DNA of 64,000 bases, from the NCBI GenBank assembly GCA_035441325.1, contig DAOROA010000013.1, positions 1 through 64,000 on the forward strand, written 5' to 3'. The stretch is from Competibacter_A sp002352125 (lineage in GTDB: Bacteria; Pseudomonadota; Gammaproteobacteria; Competibacterales; Competibacteraceae). Below the pieces are notes generated by a model that was not told where the DNA came from, ran no database searches, and was given only the letters and a program-made list of their open reading frames with translations. Position 1 is the stretch's first letter; the number at the start of each line of letters is the position of its first letter. Positions 9,701-17,235 of the stretch are shown here, piece by piece. The position numbers were made by a program, and so were the translations under genes.

Positions 9701-10530
9701 ACGAACGGTTTGAGGTCGGCCACGTCCAGCTTGGCCTTGACCGACCACGCAGGTTCGGCCAAGAGTTGACGAACCTCGCCATCCAGTTCCAAGAGAGCCG
9801 CACCGGCGATCTTGTGGGTCAATCGCAGCCGATCGCGCAGCTTGCCTTCGATCTCGCCTTGGCCGTCGAACGTGCCGTAATCCGGAGTTGGGAATTGCCA
9901 AGCCAGTTGGAGCCACAACGGATAGTCGCCGGTGGGATTCACTCGGCCGTTCAGCCGAACCTCGCCCAGCGGTGATCGGACTTCCAGGGTTTCGACGGTT
10001 ACGCCATCGGTTTCGGTGCGAGCCTTGAGGTTGATAGCGTCCACTTGGATCGGGGGAGCACCGGCCGGTTGGATGTGGATGTCGCGACCTTGCAGCTCGG
10101 CGACGGTGACCGCCAGCGGCAACCGGACGTCTGGCAGGGTCAACGGCTCGGTCGCGGGGGCGGAAGCCGGAGCGGTTTCGTCGCTGGGCGGCAGTTGTAG
10201 ATTTAAACCATCGAACCGCAGGGTGACGACGTTCAAAGTCCCGTCGAACAAGTCGGCCGGTTGCCAGTCGAGCTCGCCCTTGGCGAGCGCCACCTTCAAC
10301 GGGCCGGCCTCGTAGCGGAACTGCTCGACCCGCAACGGTCCCAGCAGTCGCCCATCCACTTGGCCGTAATGCAACTGTCCCGGCAAGATTTTGGTCGCCA
10401 GCATCAACAAGCCTTTGGCGCCAGTTTCGGTGGAGACGCCGACGCCGCCGGCCAGCAACAGGAGCAGCAACAGGAACAAGGGCAGCGAAATCAGCCAGAA
10501 CAACAAACGACGCAGGACGGTCACGTTCAC
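6736..10530 (-). CDS. tamB: Translocation and assembly module inner-membrane protein TamB
   Basis: TamB spans the periplasm with a long beta-groove, is anchored in the inner membrane, and works with TamA in outer-membrane protein insertion and lipid transport. The 1264-residue product has one N-terminal membrane anchor (residues ~8-30, Leu-rich). A long run of repetitive beta-strand segments follows. The C-terminal DUF490/TamB domain ends VGLLDAINTFNVKYRLGKH...LIYAIER, the region that contacts TamA in E. coli. The GTG start overlaps the tamA stop by 4 nt (GTGA), which implies translational coupling. The length is close to E. coli TamB (1259). The strand carries large antisense open frames that are compositional shadows. 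Confidence 0.95.
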   Translation of the reverse strand: MNVTVLRRLLFWLISLPLFLLLLLLLAGGVGVSTETGAKGLLMLATKILPGQLHYGQVDGRLLGPLRVEQFRYEAGPLKVALAKGELDWQPADLFDGTLNVVTLRFDGLNLQLPPSDETAPASAPATEPLTLPDVRLPLAVTVAELQGRDIHIQPAGAPPIQVDAINLKARTETDGVTVETLEVRSPLGEVRLNGRVNPTGDYPLWLQLAWQFPTPDYGTFDGQGEIEGKLRDRLRLTHKIAGAALLELDGEVRQLLAEPAWSVKAKLDVADLKPFVPDLAGKPLTVRLDAEGVLARFRGKGEIDATVPELGPATVRFAAAGDPSAIKLDELHLTVPGRPLALSAKGDVQIAELRFNATGQWQSLVWPLAGPPQVESLKGEFTADGTPKDYRFQLAADLQGPNIPKGRWTLNGQGSDRAVRDVKLSGQTLEGTLQATADAAWAPAVSWRATLSGEGLNPGAQWKEVPGKLNLRLKTDGGLENAVLHANLLLEELAGTLSGQTVRGNADVAIQDQHLTIKALRLNAGDARLEADGSLAQRWDLRWKLDVPQLKSLVSGLSGTVASTGNLSGPRDKPVVAANFAVRNLRQGDTQVQQLRGEANVDVGGANRSQLKVAGEGLKLGGQNWKTLRLDGSGTPAAHDLKAELAGDPGSFLVALAGGLQTPSLLWQGRIAQIGAKDTVAGTWNLEKPAAVRASAKEASLDAACLSSAPTRLCLQGRWNQSGDFDGRVQLGNLTPERFKHFLPQGMTLSTSVGGEATASGKTGGALQAKAALNIAPGNLSMTANGKPVRFALNGGSLQLNTDGRTASGQAKLDLAQTGQLQATLQAQDLLGTAKLNGKLDASITDLKVVSAFAPQIQDVSGQLRANVDVAGSVPNLALRGNIRLENAGLSVPDAGLKLQNLQFNAASTGQGPLQLSGSVQSDPGRLQLTGQVDPLKPQLNLAIQGENFQALKTADLQIQISPDLKLDITQQQARIDGTVTIPRAFLRPGGGRPGAVKASDDAIVVKGRNGEAPQPKSRGMEIFAKVRVILGDDVQLETPVFKGKLKGNLLVEETPQLAPRGSGSVEVVAGNYKIFGEEIQIQRGQLQFSSSPLDNPGLDLRVARLGKNSSTGEDITAGAEIRGTLKTPKLTLFSAPAMPDPDILSYLVLGRAPGGSGGASSAESAMLFKAAGAMGLGSGALTKSLGDAVGLDSLQLDGSGSKDTSLMLGKYLTPDLYVGYGVGLLDAINTFNVKYRLGKHLMFESASSTTGTGADLIYAIER

Positions 10531-12332
10531 AGGTCGGGTCCGATGCTGAAGGAAAAGCGAAACGCGTCACCCGGCGGCCGGTCCAGTCCGGAGGCGAAGT
10601 CGATGCGTACCGGCCCGACTGGGGAGCGCCAACGCAAACCCATGCCGACGCCGGTTTTCGGTTCGGGAGATGCGCCGTCAAAAGCGTCGCCGCTATCGAC
10701 GAAGGCGGCGACGCTCCAATCGTTCCAAACCCGGTGCTCGTATTCCACGCTGCCCACCACCAGATTCTTGCCGCCGACGACCGTCCCATCGTCGTCGGTA
10801 GGGCCGATCTTGTTGTAGGCGTAGCCGCGCACGCTGGTGTCGCCGCCGGTGTAGAAGCGTAGCGAGGCCGGCAAATCCTCGAAATCCTCCCGGATCGCGG
10901 TCGCGCCGAGATCGCCTCGCGCGATGAGGCGGCTATCTTGGTTCAGGGCGCGTACCCATTTCAGGTGCAGAATACCTTGCAAGAAGTTGATATCCGACAG
11001 TAGCGCCGTCGAAGCGCCGCGCAATTCAAAACCGAACAGCAGGCCGCGCGTCGCGTACAGGCGATCGTCGGCGTCGATCCAGGTCCAATTCAGGCCGGGG
11101 ATCAGCAGCAGCGAGGTAGAACGAGGTTCGTTGCCGACTTGATAATCTTCGTATTGCAGGTTCAGGTTGTAGTTCTTCAGCCATTTGCCATCTTGTTTCT
11201 GCCAGCTACCGCCCAGCGCGATGCGTTCGTAATCCTGATCGTCGTAGTTCTGCATGGTGTAGCCAGCGGTTATGGCGTACTCGTCGGTGATCGGATCCTG
11301 GCCCGGGATCATGTATTTGAACCCGAGCAACGACTTGATCGGGGATAGCTGCAGCTCCGCCTCGTAGTGATGGCCTTGCTGGTTGATCCAGCGCTGTTCG
11401 GCTTTGATTTTGCCTCGGGGGCCGGTATCGGTGCCGTAACCCAGGCCGGCGCTGTATTTTCGTTTCTTGTTGGGGGTCAGTTCGACATCGACCGGCGCGG
11501 TGGCAGTGGTAGCGTCGGGCGATGCGTTGACTGCGATCTGAGAGAAATACGAACTGCCGCCGAGATCGCTTTGCAGTTTCAACAAGTCGTTGGCGTCGTA
11601 AGGGTCGCCAGGCTTGAAGCGAGGATAGCGGTTCAGCAGTTTGGGCGACAGGATGCTTTGCTTGAACGTGACATCGCCGAAGCGGTAGCGCTTGCCGGTG
11701 TCATAATGCAGTTTGATGGCCGCTTCGTAAGCCTGTAAATCGATCTCGATGGTGCGTTCGGCAAAACGCGCATCGAAGTAACCACGTTCGGTTGCCAGGG
11801 TTTCTAGATTTTGCTTGAGTTGCTCGTACTTGGGCTGATCGAGGATCTGGCCCTTGGCCAAGGGCAGATTGGCCAGCAGCTTTTGGAAAACCGGATCTTG
11901 CGCGGCTTCGCCGAGCACGCGGACATCTACTGCGGCAATGTGCACCGGGTGGCCAAGCTGAATGCGGTAGCGTGCCTCCCAGCCGCCGGCGGTGCGGTTC
12001 AGGGAGCTCTCGATGGCGGGTTCGTAGTAGCCGAACGGTTGCAGCGCCTCCCGGATGTTGCGCTCGGCGTTGGCGTGCAACCAACGCAGTTCGGTTTCTT
12101 CTGGCGCGGACTTGCCAGCGAAACGGTTGATGTCGAGGTACGCCAAGACGTTGTCGCGCGGCGCTCCTTCCACGCCATCGACGAGCACGGTCAGCGTACC
12201 CGTTCCGGTGGACTCGCCGGCCGGCGCCGGAGCGGGTTGTTCCTGGGCATCCAGCGATACGGAGAAAAGCGACAGACAGCAGAACAACAGCCAAAAAGGC
12301 ATGGAGCGCGAGCTTGAACCGGATCGGATCAT
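10527..12332 (-). CDS. tamA: Translocation and assembly module outer-membrane protein TamA
   Basis: TamA is an Omp85-family outer-membrane beta-barrel, the partner of TamB encoded immediately downstream. The ~601-residue product has a hydrophobic signal peptide (residues ~12-29), POTRA domains to about residue 290 (ALQPFGYYEP, RGYFDARF, GKRYRFGDVTF), and a C-terminal 16-strand barrel. The barrel carries the family signature RFYTGGDTSVRGY, FVDSGDAF and WRSPVGPVRIDFA, ending in an aromatic-rich final strand. The start at 12332 is a choice: it precedes the signal peptide but has no clear ribosome site. The next Met at 12302 is a plausible alternative. The stop codon overlaps the tamB start. Confidence 0.93.
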   Translation of the reverse strand: MIRSGSSSRSMPFWLLFCCLSLFSVSLDAQEQPAPAPAGESTGTGTLTVLVDGVEGAPRDNVLAYLDINRFAGKSAPEETELRWLHANAERNIREALQPFGYYEPAIESSLNRTAGGWEARYRIQLGHPVHIAAVDVRVLGEAAQDPVFQKLLANLPLAKGQILDQPKYEQLKQNLETLATERGYFDARFAERTIEIDLQAYEAAIKLHYDTGKRYRFGDVTFKQSILSPKLLNRYPRFKPGDPYDANDLLKLQSDLGGSSYFSQIAVNASPDATTATAPVDVELTPNKKRKYSAGLGYGTDTGPRGKIKAEQRWINQQGHHYEAELQLSPIKSLLGFKYMIPGQDPITDEYAITAGYTMQNYDDQDYERIALGGSWQKQDGKWLKNYNLNLQYEDYQVGNEPRSTSLLLIPGLNWTWIDADDRLYATRGLLFGFELRGASTALLSDINFLQGILHLKWVRALNQDSRLIARGDLGATAIREDFEDLPASLRFYTGGDTSVRGYAYNKIGPTDDDGTVVGGKNLVVGSVEYEHRVWNDWSVAAFVDSGDAFDGASPEPKTGVGMGLRWRSPVGPVRIDFASGLDRPPGDAFRFSFSIGPDL

Positions 12333-12424
12333 GATAAATTTAATTGGTCGGCGAACGGTGGCGGCGACCGTAGCGGAAAATGAAAGCCACGATTCGTCCA
12401 CACGATCCGCGTGTCGTTGGCGTT

Positions 12425-12430
12425 TATAAT
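12425..12430 (+). promoter_or_regulatory. Candidate -10 element of the cysM promoter
   Basis: A perfect TATAAT lies about 72 nt upstream of cysM, in the AT-richer divergent spacer with tamA. No convincing -35 lies 16-18 bp upstream, so either the promoter depends on an activator or the match is fortuitous. Confidence 0.35.
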
Positions 12431-12501
12431 TCCGTTTAACACATTTTGCGGGGTCGAAAAAAGCCCGCCATCGCAATTTCCGAAGACCTTCTGGAACTTA
12501 T

Positions 12502-13401
12502 ATGCCGCATTCCCAATACCCTACGCTCGAATTTTTCGTCGGCAATACACCCTTGGTTCGGTTGCGGCGCTTGCCGGGTCATACCCATAACCTGATTCTG
12601 GGCAAACTAGAGGGCAACAATCCGGCCGGATCGGTCAAAGATCGTCCGGCGCTGAGCATGATCCAACAGGCCGAAGCGCGCGGCTTTATCCAGCCCGGCA
12701 ACACGCTGATCGAGGCCACCAGCGGCAACACCGGTATCGCTTTGGCGATGATCGCGGCCATGAAAGACTACCGGATGATATTGGTCATGCCGGAAAACCA
12801 GAGCGCCGAACGCTGTGCCGCGATGCGCGCCTACGGCGCCGAATTGATTCTGGTGAGCAAGGAAGCCGGCATGGAAGGCGCTCGCGATCTCGCCGCACAG
12901 TTGGAACGGGAGGGGCGAGGCCGGGTGCTGGATCAGTTCGGCAATCCCGACAACCCGCTGGCGCACTACCAAACCACCGGCCCCGAAATCTGGCGCGACA
13001 CGGGCGGCAGCGTGACCCACTTCGTCAGCGCGATGGGCACCACCGGCACCATCATGGGCGTGTCGCGTTATCTGAAAGAACAAAATCCCGCTGTGCAAAT
13101 CGTCGGCGTGCAGCCGACCGAGGGTTCCTGCATCGCTGGCATTCGTCGCTGGCCGCCGGAGTATTTGCCGAAAATTTACGACTCGACGCGGGTAGACCGG
13201 ATCATCGACATCGATCAGAGGGAAGCGGAAGAGACTACTCGCCGGCTGGCCCGCGAGGAAGGGATCTGTTGCGGGGTATCGGCCGGGGGAGCAGTGGCGG
13301 CGGCGCTGCGGCTGTCGGCGGAGGTAGAGAACGCGGTGATCGTCACCGTCATCTGCGACCGGGGCGATCGCTATCTTTCCACCGGGCTGTTTTCGGCTTG
13401 A
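12502..13401 (+). CDS. cysM: Cysteine synthase B (O-acetylserine sulfhydrylase)
   Basis: A PLP enzyme making cysteine from O-acetylserine and sulfide (CysM types also use thiosulfate). The 299-residue length fits CysM. The PLP lysine is Lys46 in NPAGSVKDR, the substrate loop is EATSGNTGIA (71-80), and the phosphate-binding loop is GTTGTIMG. The segment RRWPPEYLPKIYD and the ending DRGDRYLSTGLF are typical of CysM rather than CysK. It diverges from tamA. The cysD and cysNC genes about 15 kb away supply the upstream part of sulfate assimilation, although the reductases are not in the window. Confidence 0.95.
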   Translation: MPHSQYPTLEFFVGNTPLVRLRRLPGHTHNLILGKLEGNNPAGSVKDRPALSMIQQAEARGFIQPGNTLIEATSGNTGIALAMIAAMKDYRMILVMPENQSAERCAAMRAYGAELILVSKEAGMEGARDLAAQLEREGRGRVLDQFGNPDNPLAHYQTTGPEIWRDTGGSVTHFVSAMGTTGTIMGVSRYLKEQNPAVQIVGVQPTEGSCIAGIRRWPPEYLPKIYDSTRVDRIIDIDQREAEETTRRLAREEGICCGVSAGGAVAAALRLSAEVENAVIVTVICDRGDRYLSTGLFSA

Positions 13402-13426
13402 GGAGTTGGTCGTCCCCTGTCTTATC

Positions 13427-13471
13427 GGGTGACCAGGAATAGAATCGAACCATCGATACGCGGATTTTCAG
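13427..13471 (-). repeat. Partial duplicate of the tRNA-Phe 3' end (putative att repeat)
   Basis: Positions 13442-13471 match 14819-14848 inside the intact tRNA-Phe at 29 of 30 bases, in the same orientation. A looser match continues to the CCA-proximal end (13427-13441). The rest of the tRNA is absent, so this is not a gene. A direct repeat of a tRNA 3' end is the usual footprint of site-specific integration by a tyrosine recombinase. It marks the far end of the small island whose near end is the tRNA itself. Confidence 0.75.
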
Positions 13472-13592
13472 GCTCCGCCACTCGATATAAGGCAAATAAA
13501 TCAGTTTCTTGCAGAGTCTGCACCGGCGCAAGCTTCAAGAAAACCCGCACCGATCACCGTAGCGCCAAGCGGTCCTACACAAATCGACACTA

Positions 13593-14240
13593 CTACCGGC
13601 ACAGAGTGTTGCACGGCCGGCCGTCTCCGTCTCCATCCAAGGACTTCACTCCGCAGATGGTCAGGAAATACCGCGCTTCCTCGCAGTTGGCCATTTCACC
13701 GCAGCGGCGCTTGCTCCCGCAGGTTAACGCCATCGCCGGACGCGGCGGAGCCGGTTTCTCGGCAGCCCCTTCGTGCCCGCTGTGCCGCCACGCCCAAGGT
13801 GGAATCGGGTCGGCATCCGCCCACAGCCCGCGCCGGGCCTGTTTCGCTTCCGCCTCCAACCGGTACAAGTCGCCGGTCTTCGCGTACTGACGGTACACCC
13901 ACGCCATACCCCGCCGAACCTGCTCCGCATCGACGTTCCGGTCGCCGGCCCACACCACGCCAACCGTGCGGCCGTAGTCGTCGCGGTCCCGCACTTCTAC
14001 GGTCACCAGGCGGTTATAGATCAACTCCGACAAGCTTTGCTTGCTGCGCTGTCCGAACGGCTGATCACGCTCGGGCGCGTCGATTTCGGCCAGCCGCACC
14101 TTCATCTGCTCGCGGCCGTTCACCAGCAAGGTGAGGCTGTCGCCGTCGGTCACGCCCACTACCCGGCCGGCGAGGGTTTCGGCCGAAGCGGGCATTCCCA
14201 CAACGGCCAGCGCCAAGAGCACGCTACCCGCAATCCGCAT
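13593..14240 (-). CDS. Secreted staphylococcal-nuclease-like protein with Excalibur domain
   Basis: A 215-residue exported nuclease. Residues 1-20 form a signal peptide (MRIAGSVLLALAVVGMPASA). The SNase (thermonuclease) domain covers about 22-135, with GVTDGDSLTLLV, KVRLAEIDAPERDQPFG, YGRTVGVVW and VRRGMAWVYRQY; these contain the expected Asp/Arg/Glu active-site positions. A C-terminal Excalibur domain (CGSKRRCGEM ... SLDGDGDGRPCNTLC) is a Cys/Asp-rich putative calcium-binding module. The start at 14240 has AGGTG 6 nt upstream; an ATG 6 nt earlier is the alternative. It lies inside the tRNA-Phe island and overlaps the upstream small frame by 17 nt. Confidence 0.88.
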   Translation of the reverse strand: MRIAGSVLLALAVVGMPASAETLAGRVVGVTDGDSLTLLVNGREQMKVRLAEIDAPERDQPFGQRSKQSLSELIYNRLVTVEVRDRDDYGRTVGVVWAGDRNVDAEQVRRGMAWVYRQYAKTGDLYRLEAEAKQARRGLWADADPIPPWAWRHSGHEGAAEKPAPPRPAMALTCGSKRRCGEMANCEEARYFLTICGVKSLDGDGDGRPCNTLCR

Positions 14241-14484
14241 GGTCATCACCTGCTTGTTGAACCAACGCATCGACAATCTTCGACAGCGAGGCGCGATCCT
14301 TTGGTGGCAACGCCTGAATCGCCATCGCCACCCGCATCGCTTCATCGCCCACCGGCAACGAGTTCCCTACCCCGCCGACCTCCGGAAAGAACGACACCAA
14401 CATTTCGTGTGGCTCTGGCATGATCTTGCGAGGGTCCACCGCCAACACTCGCAACGATCCGCGCGCAGCTTGGAAAAATCCCAA
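14224..14484 (-). CDS. Small hypothetical protein, possibly a truncated remnant
   Basis: Up to 86 residues, ending in a plausible helical segment (MRVAMAIQALPPKDRASLSKIVDALV). Its 3' end overlaps the nuclease start by 17 nt and contains the nuclease ribosome site, as in a coupled operon. Its 5' part overlaps the antisense edge of the integrase remnant, which suggests the true N-terminus was lost at a junction near 14485. I do not recognise the family; the helical tail is reminiscent of phage-type regulators, but that is a guess. Confidence 0.35.
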   Translation of the reverse strand: MGFFQAARGSLRVLAVDPRKIMPEPHEMLVSFFPEVGGVGNSLPVGDEAMRVAMAIQALPPKDRASLSKIVDALVQQAGDDHADCG

Positions 14485-14488
14485 GTAC

Positions 14489-14785
14489 GCTTTCGCCTAC
14501 AGGGGTCGTCCGGCCACTCGCGCCAACACGGCGGCATGGCATAAGGCTTTGGCGAGGTGCGGGCCGGCGAAAATGCGCTTTCGCGACCTGCGGCATAGGT
14601 GGACATGGGCAAGCTGGCATATCCAAGCCGGGACGCCGCTGCACGTATTGCAGGGATTGGGAGGGTGGCGAGCGCCAGCGATGATGCAACGCTACGTGAA
14701 CACGGCCCCGAAGCATCTTGCCGAGCATGCGGCAAAAATTGCTGCGCCGAATCTGCGCCACTCGAAGCTCAGGGCGCTGAAGTGA
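14489..14785 (+). pseudogene. C-terminal remnant of a tyrosine-recombinase integrase
   Basis: The last ~98 codons resemble the catalytic domain of phage/ICE integrases: YAFAYRGRPATRANTAAWHKAL, then FRDLRHRWTWASWHIQAGTPL, LQGLGGW and MMQRYVN with the nucleophile Tyr. The usual HDLRHTWASW box reads RDLRHRWTWASW, so the first catalytic His is lost and two residues are inserted. The N-terminal half is missing. It ends 18 nt from the 3' end of tRNA-Phe, the normal position of an integrase beside its attachment site. Confidence 0.8.
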
Positions 14786-14803
14786 TGCGTAAGCAGTTGA
14801 ATC

Positions 14804-14879
<76 letters not shown>

Positions 14880-14906
14880 AGAACTCGCGTTTCGCGAGAG
14901 ACGCGC

Positions 14907-14935
14907 ATTTAAACAACTCGCGAGGTTCGCGTCAA
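14907..14935 (-). promoter_or_regulatory. tRNA-Phe promoter
   Basis: On the minus strand, -35 TTGACG (14930-14935), a 17-bp spacer and -10 TTAAAT (14907-14912) are followed by a GC-rich discriminator (GCGCGTC), about 27 nt before the mature tRNA. GC-rich discriminators are typical of stringently controlled stable-RNA promoters. A perfect hairpin, CTCGCG-TTT-CGCGAG (14884-14898), lies in the 5' leader. Confidence 0.75.
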
Positions 14936-14941
14936 GCGCGC

Positions 14942-15214
14942 TCACGCTTTGGGCGGAACGTAGTCTTCCGGTAACGCCGAGCCAGCCCCAAAGAAGAACT
15001 GCGCCATTTGTTCTTCCAAAAACTGGCGGGCCTTGGGCTCGAATGGCGTCAGCCGATACTCGTTGATCAACATCGTCTGTTGCCGTAGCCACTGCTGCCA
15101 AGCCTGCTTGGACACGTTTTCAAAAATTCGCTTGCCCAGCTCGCCCGGATAGGGCGGCCGGTCCAAACCTTCGGCCTCGACGCCGAGCTTGACGCATTTC
15201 ACCATTTGGGCCAT
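14942..15214 (-). CDS. yggX: Probable Fe(2+)-trafficking protein YggX
   Basis: A 90-residue cytoplasmic protein of the YggX family, linked to iron handling and protection of Fe-S clusters from oxidants. The hallmark segments are the N-terminal Cys (VKCVKLG), PYPGELGKRIFENVS, WQQWLRQQTMLINEYRL and the acidic tail. Length and order match E. coli YggX (91). The start at 15214 has TAGGA 7 nt upstream. It lies 9 nt after mutY on the same strand, the standard mutY-yggX pair; MutY itself carries a 4Fe-4S cluster. Confidence 0.95.
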   Translation of the reverse strand: MAQMVKCVKLGVEAEGLDRPPYPGELGKRIFENVSKQAWQQWLRQQTMLINEYRLTPFEPKARQFLEEQMAQFFFGAGSALPEDYVPPKA

Positions 15215-15223
15215 CGCTGATTC

Positions 15224-16288
15224 CTAATCGTTCGACTGTTTGCTTGCCAACGCCGTCAGCAGCAACCGTACCGGCGCGGGTATTCCAAGATTTTCGAGTT
15301 GACCGGTGTTATACCAAACAAACCGCCCCGCTTCCATCGCCACTCCAGCCGGCCCAGTCACCACCGCCGGGATCGGGGTAAAATCCAGATGAAAATGGCT
15401 AAAACTGTGCCGCAGTACCTTCCAGGGCGCCTCGACCACGGCCGTCAACCCCAAACGTTCCCGGCACCAATCCGCGACTTCTATATCCAAAGGGCATTCG
15501 GGCAAACTCCACAGTCCACCCCAGATACCAACCGGCGGCCGGCGTTCCAGCAACACTTCGCCATTCGCCCCGCGCAGCAACACCATCCGCGTGGCGCGCA
15601 CCGGCAGATCGCGATGCGGCTTGGGCGTCGGATAGGCTGCTTCCTGCCCCCGTGCATGAGCGATGCAACCCTCGGCCAGCGGGCACATTTCGCAACGCGG
15701 CCGGCGCGGCGCGCAAATCAGTGCACCGAGATCCATGATCGCTTGGGTGTAATCCGCCACCCGCTCCACAGGCGTGTAGCGTTCCGCCAATTCCCACAAT
15801 GCCGCCAGCACTTGCCGCTGGCCCGGCCACCCTTCGACCGCCGCGAACCGCGCCAGCAACCGCTTGACATTACCATCCAGAATCGGTTGGCGCTGACCAG
15901 ATGCCAAAGCCAGAACCGCCCCCGCCGTGGATCGGCCGATGCCCGGTAAATTCTGTAGCGCCGCCACGTCCAACGGCATTTTCCCATCATGACGATCCCG
16001 CACGATCCGTGCGGCCTGGTGCAAGTGGCGGGCGCGGGCGTAGTAACCCAATCCCGCCCAAATCGTTAACACTTCGTCCAGATCAGCGGCCGCCAACGCT
16101 TGTACGTCGGGAAATCGTTCCACGAACCGTCGATAATAGGGAATCACCGTCGCAACCTGGGTTTGCTGGAGCATGATCTCCGATACCCACACCCGATATG
16201 GCGTGGGGTTCTCTTTCCAGGGCAACCGCTTGCGACCGTGCGCGTCAAACCACGCCAGCACGCGTCGGGCGAATTCCAGTGGACTCAT
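15224..16288 (-). CDS. mutY: A/G-specific adenine glycosylase
   Basis: MutY removes adenine mispaired with 8-oxoguanine (base excision repair). The 354-residue product carries catalytic Glu37 (SEIMLQQTQ) and Asp138 (LDGNVKR), the helix-hairpin-helix LPGIGRSTAG, the 4Fe-4S set C-x6-C-x2-C-x5-C (CAPRRPRCEMCPLAEGC), and a C-terminal NUDIX-like 8-oxoG recognition domain with FSHFHLDF. I chose Met 16288 (MSPLEFARRV) because it aligns with the family start. The open frame extends to a TTG at 16321, which gives an atypical basic leader. It is co-transcribed with yggX. Confidence 0.95.
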   Translation of the reverse strand: MSPLEFARRVLAWFDAHGRKRLPWKENPTPYRVWVSEIMLQQTQVATVIPYYRRFVERFPDVQALAAADLDEVLTIWAGLGYYARARHLHQAARIVRDRHDGKMPLDVAALQNLPGIGRSTAGAVLALASGQRQPILDGNVKRLLARFAAVEGWPGQRQVLAALWELAERYTPVERVADYTQAIMDLGALICAPRRPRCEMCPLAEGCIAHARGQEAAYPTPKPHRDLPVRATRMVLLRGANGEVLLERRPPVGIWGGLWSLPECPLDIEVADWCRERLGLTAVVEAPWKVLRHSFSHFHLDFTPIPAVVTGPAGVAMEAGRFVWYNTGQLENLGIPAPVRLLLTALASKQSND

Positions 16289-16339
16289 CGCTCGCTTTAT
16301 CTTTCCAACACAACGATTCAATTCGACGAGGGTTTTGAC

Positions 16340-17224
16340 ATGGCAAGGATTCTGATCGCCGGCTGTGGCGATGTCGGCACCGTTCTAGGCCGGAACCTGC
16401 ACGCGGCCGGGCACGAGGTTTGGGGCCTGAAACGCCAGCCCACCGACTTGCCACCAGTCATCCAGCCGTTGGCTGCCGACCTCACCGATCCCGCCACTCT
16501 GACCCGGCTGCCGCCGGCTCTGGACTACGTCGTCTACAGCGCTGCCGCCGCCGGCTTCGACGAAGCTCACTACCGGGCCGCCTACGCGACCGGCGTTCGC
16601 AATCTGCTGCACGCCTTGCGCCAAGACGATCAACGGCCCCGGCGGTTGCTGTTTACTTCCAGCACATCGGTTTACGCCCAACATCAAGGCGAGTGGGTGG
16701 ACGAAAATTCGCCGGCCGAAGCTGCCAGCTTTAGCGGTCGCTGTATCCGCGCTGGCGAACAATTCATGTGGGACAGCCCCTGGCCTGCCATCGCCGTTCG
16801 CTTCGGTGGAATTTACGGCTCGGGTCGCACCCGTTTGATCGACGGCGTTCGCGATGGCACCGCCACCCGTCCGGCCGGCGCTCCGATCTACACCAACCGC
16901 ATCCATCGCGACGACTGCGCCCGGGTACTGGAACATCTGATCGAACTGCCAAACCCCGAGCGATTGTACGTTGCCGTCGACGACGAGCCGGCGCCGCTGG
17001 ACGAAGTCCTGTGCTGGCTGGCCGATCAACTGGGCGTGCCGGCACCGCCCCCAGCGCCACGCTCTCCGCTCAAACCTGGCGCCAAGACAGACGGCAACAC
17101 CGCGCTGCGTTTCCGGGCCAGCAAACGCTGTCGCAACGCTCGCTTGCGGGCCAGTGGTTTTCGATTTCGTTATCCCAGTTACCGAGACGGCTATGCCGCC
17201 TTGCTGAGCGCGGCAAAAAACTGA
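16340..17224 (+). CDS. NAD(P)-dependent epimerase/dehydratase-like SDR protein
   Basis: A 294-residue extended-SDR protein with an N-terminal Rossmann motif GCGDVGTVLGRNL, AADLTDP, and LLFTSSTSVYAQHQGEWVDE, where Ser and Tyr sit in the usual catalytic positions although the YxxxK is altered. It resembles the YeeZ-type group of nucleotide-sugar epimerase relatives; the substrate is unknown. The Met at 16340 has GAGGG 8 nt upstream. It diverges from mutY (51-nt spacer) and converges with the next gene with only 11 nt between stop codons. Confidence 0.8.
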   Translation: MARILIAGCGDVGTVLGRNLHAAGHEVWGLKRQPTDLPPVIQPLAADLTDPATLTRLPPALDYVVYSAAAAGFDEAHYRAAYATGVRNLLHALRQDDQRPRRLLFTSSTSVYAQHQGEWVDENSPAEAASFSGRCIRAGEQFMWDSPWPAIAVRFGGIYGSGRTRLIDGVRDGTATRPAGAPIYTNRIHRDDCARVLEHLIELPNPERLYVAVDDEPAPLDEVLCWLADQLGVPAPPPAPRSPLKPGAKTDGNTALRFRASKRCRNARLRASGFRFRYPSYRDGYAALLSAAKN

Positions 17225-17235
17225 CGCGAAAGCGT

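Noticed and set aside
7765..9975. Long plus-strand open frame antisense to tamB (and similar ones at 1669-3324, 40212-41975, 42269-43846 and 59955-61046)
   Set aside because: They lie opposite or across clearly conserved genes, have repetitive Arg/Gly/His-rich compositions and no domain motifs. Long shadow frames are expected in GC-rich codon usage.
8192..10789. 865-codon minus-strand frame overlapping tamA and tamB in another phase
   Set aside because: Arg-rich composition with no motifs; the tamB frame in the same stretch is fully conserved.
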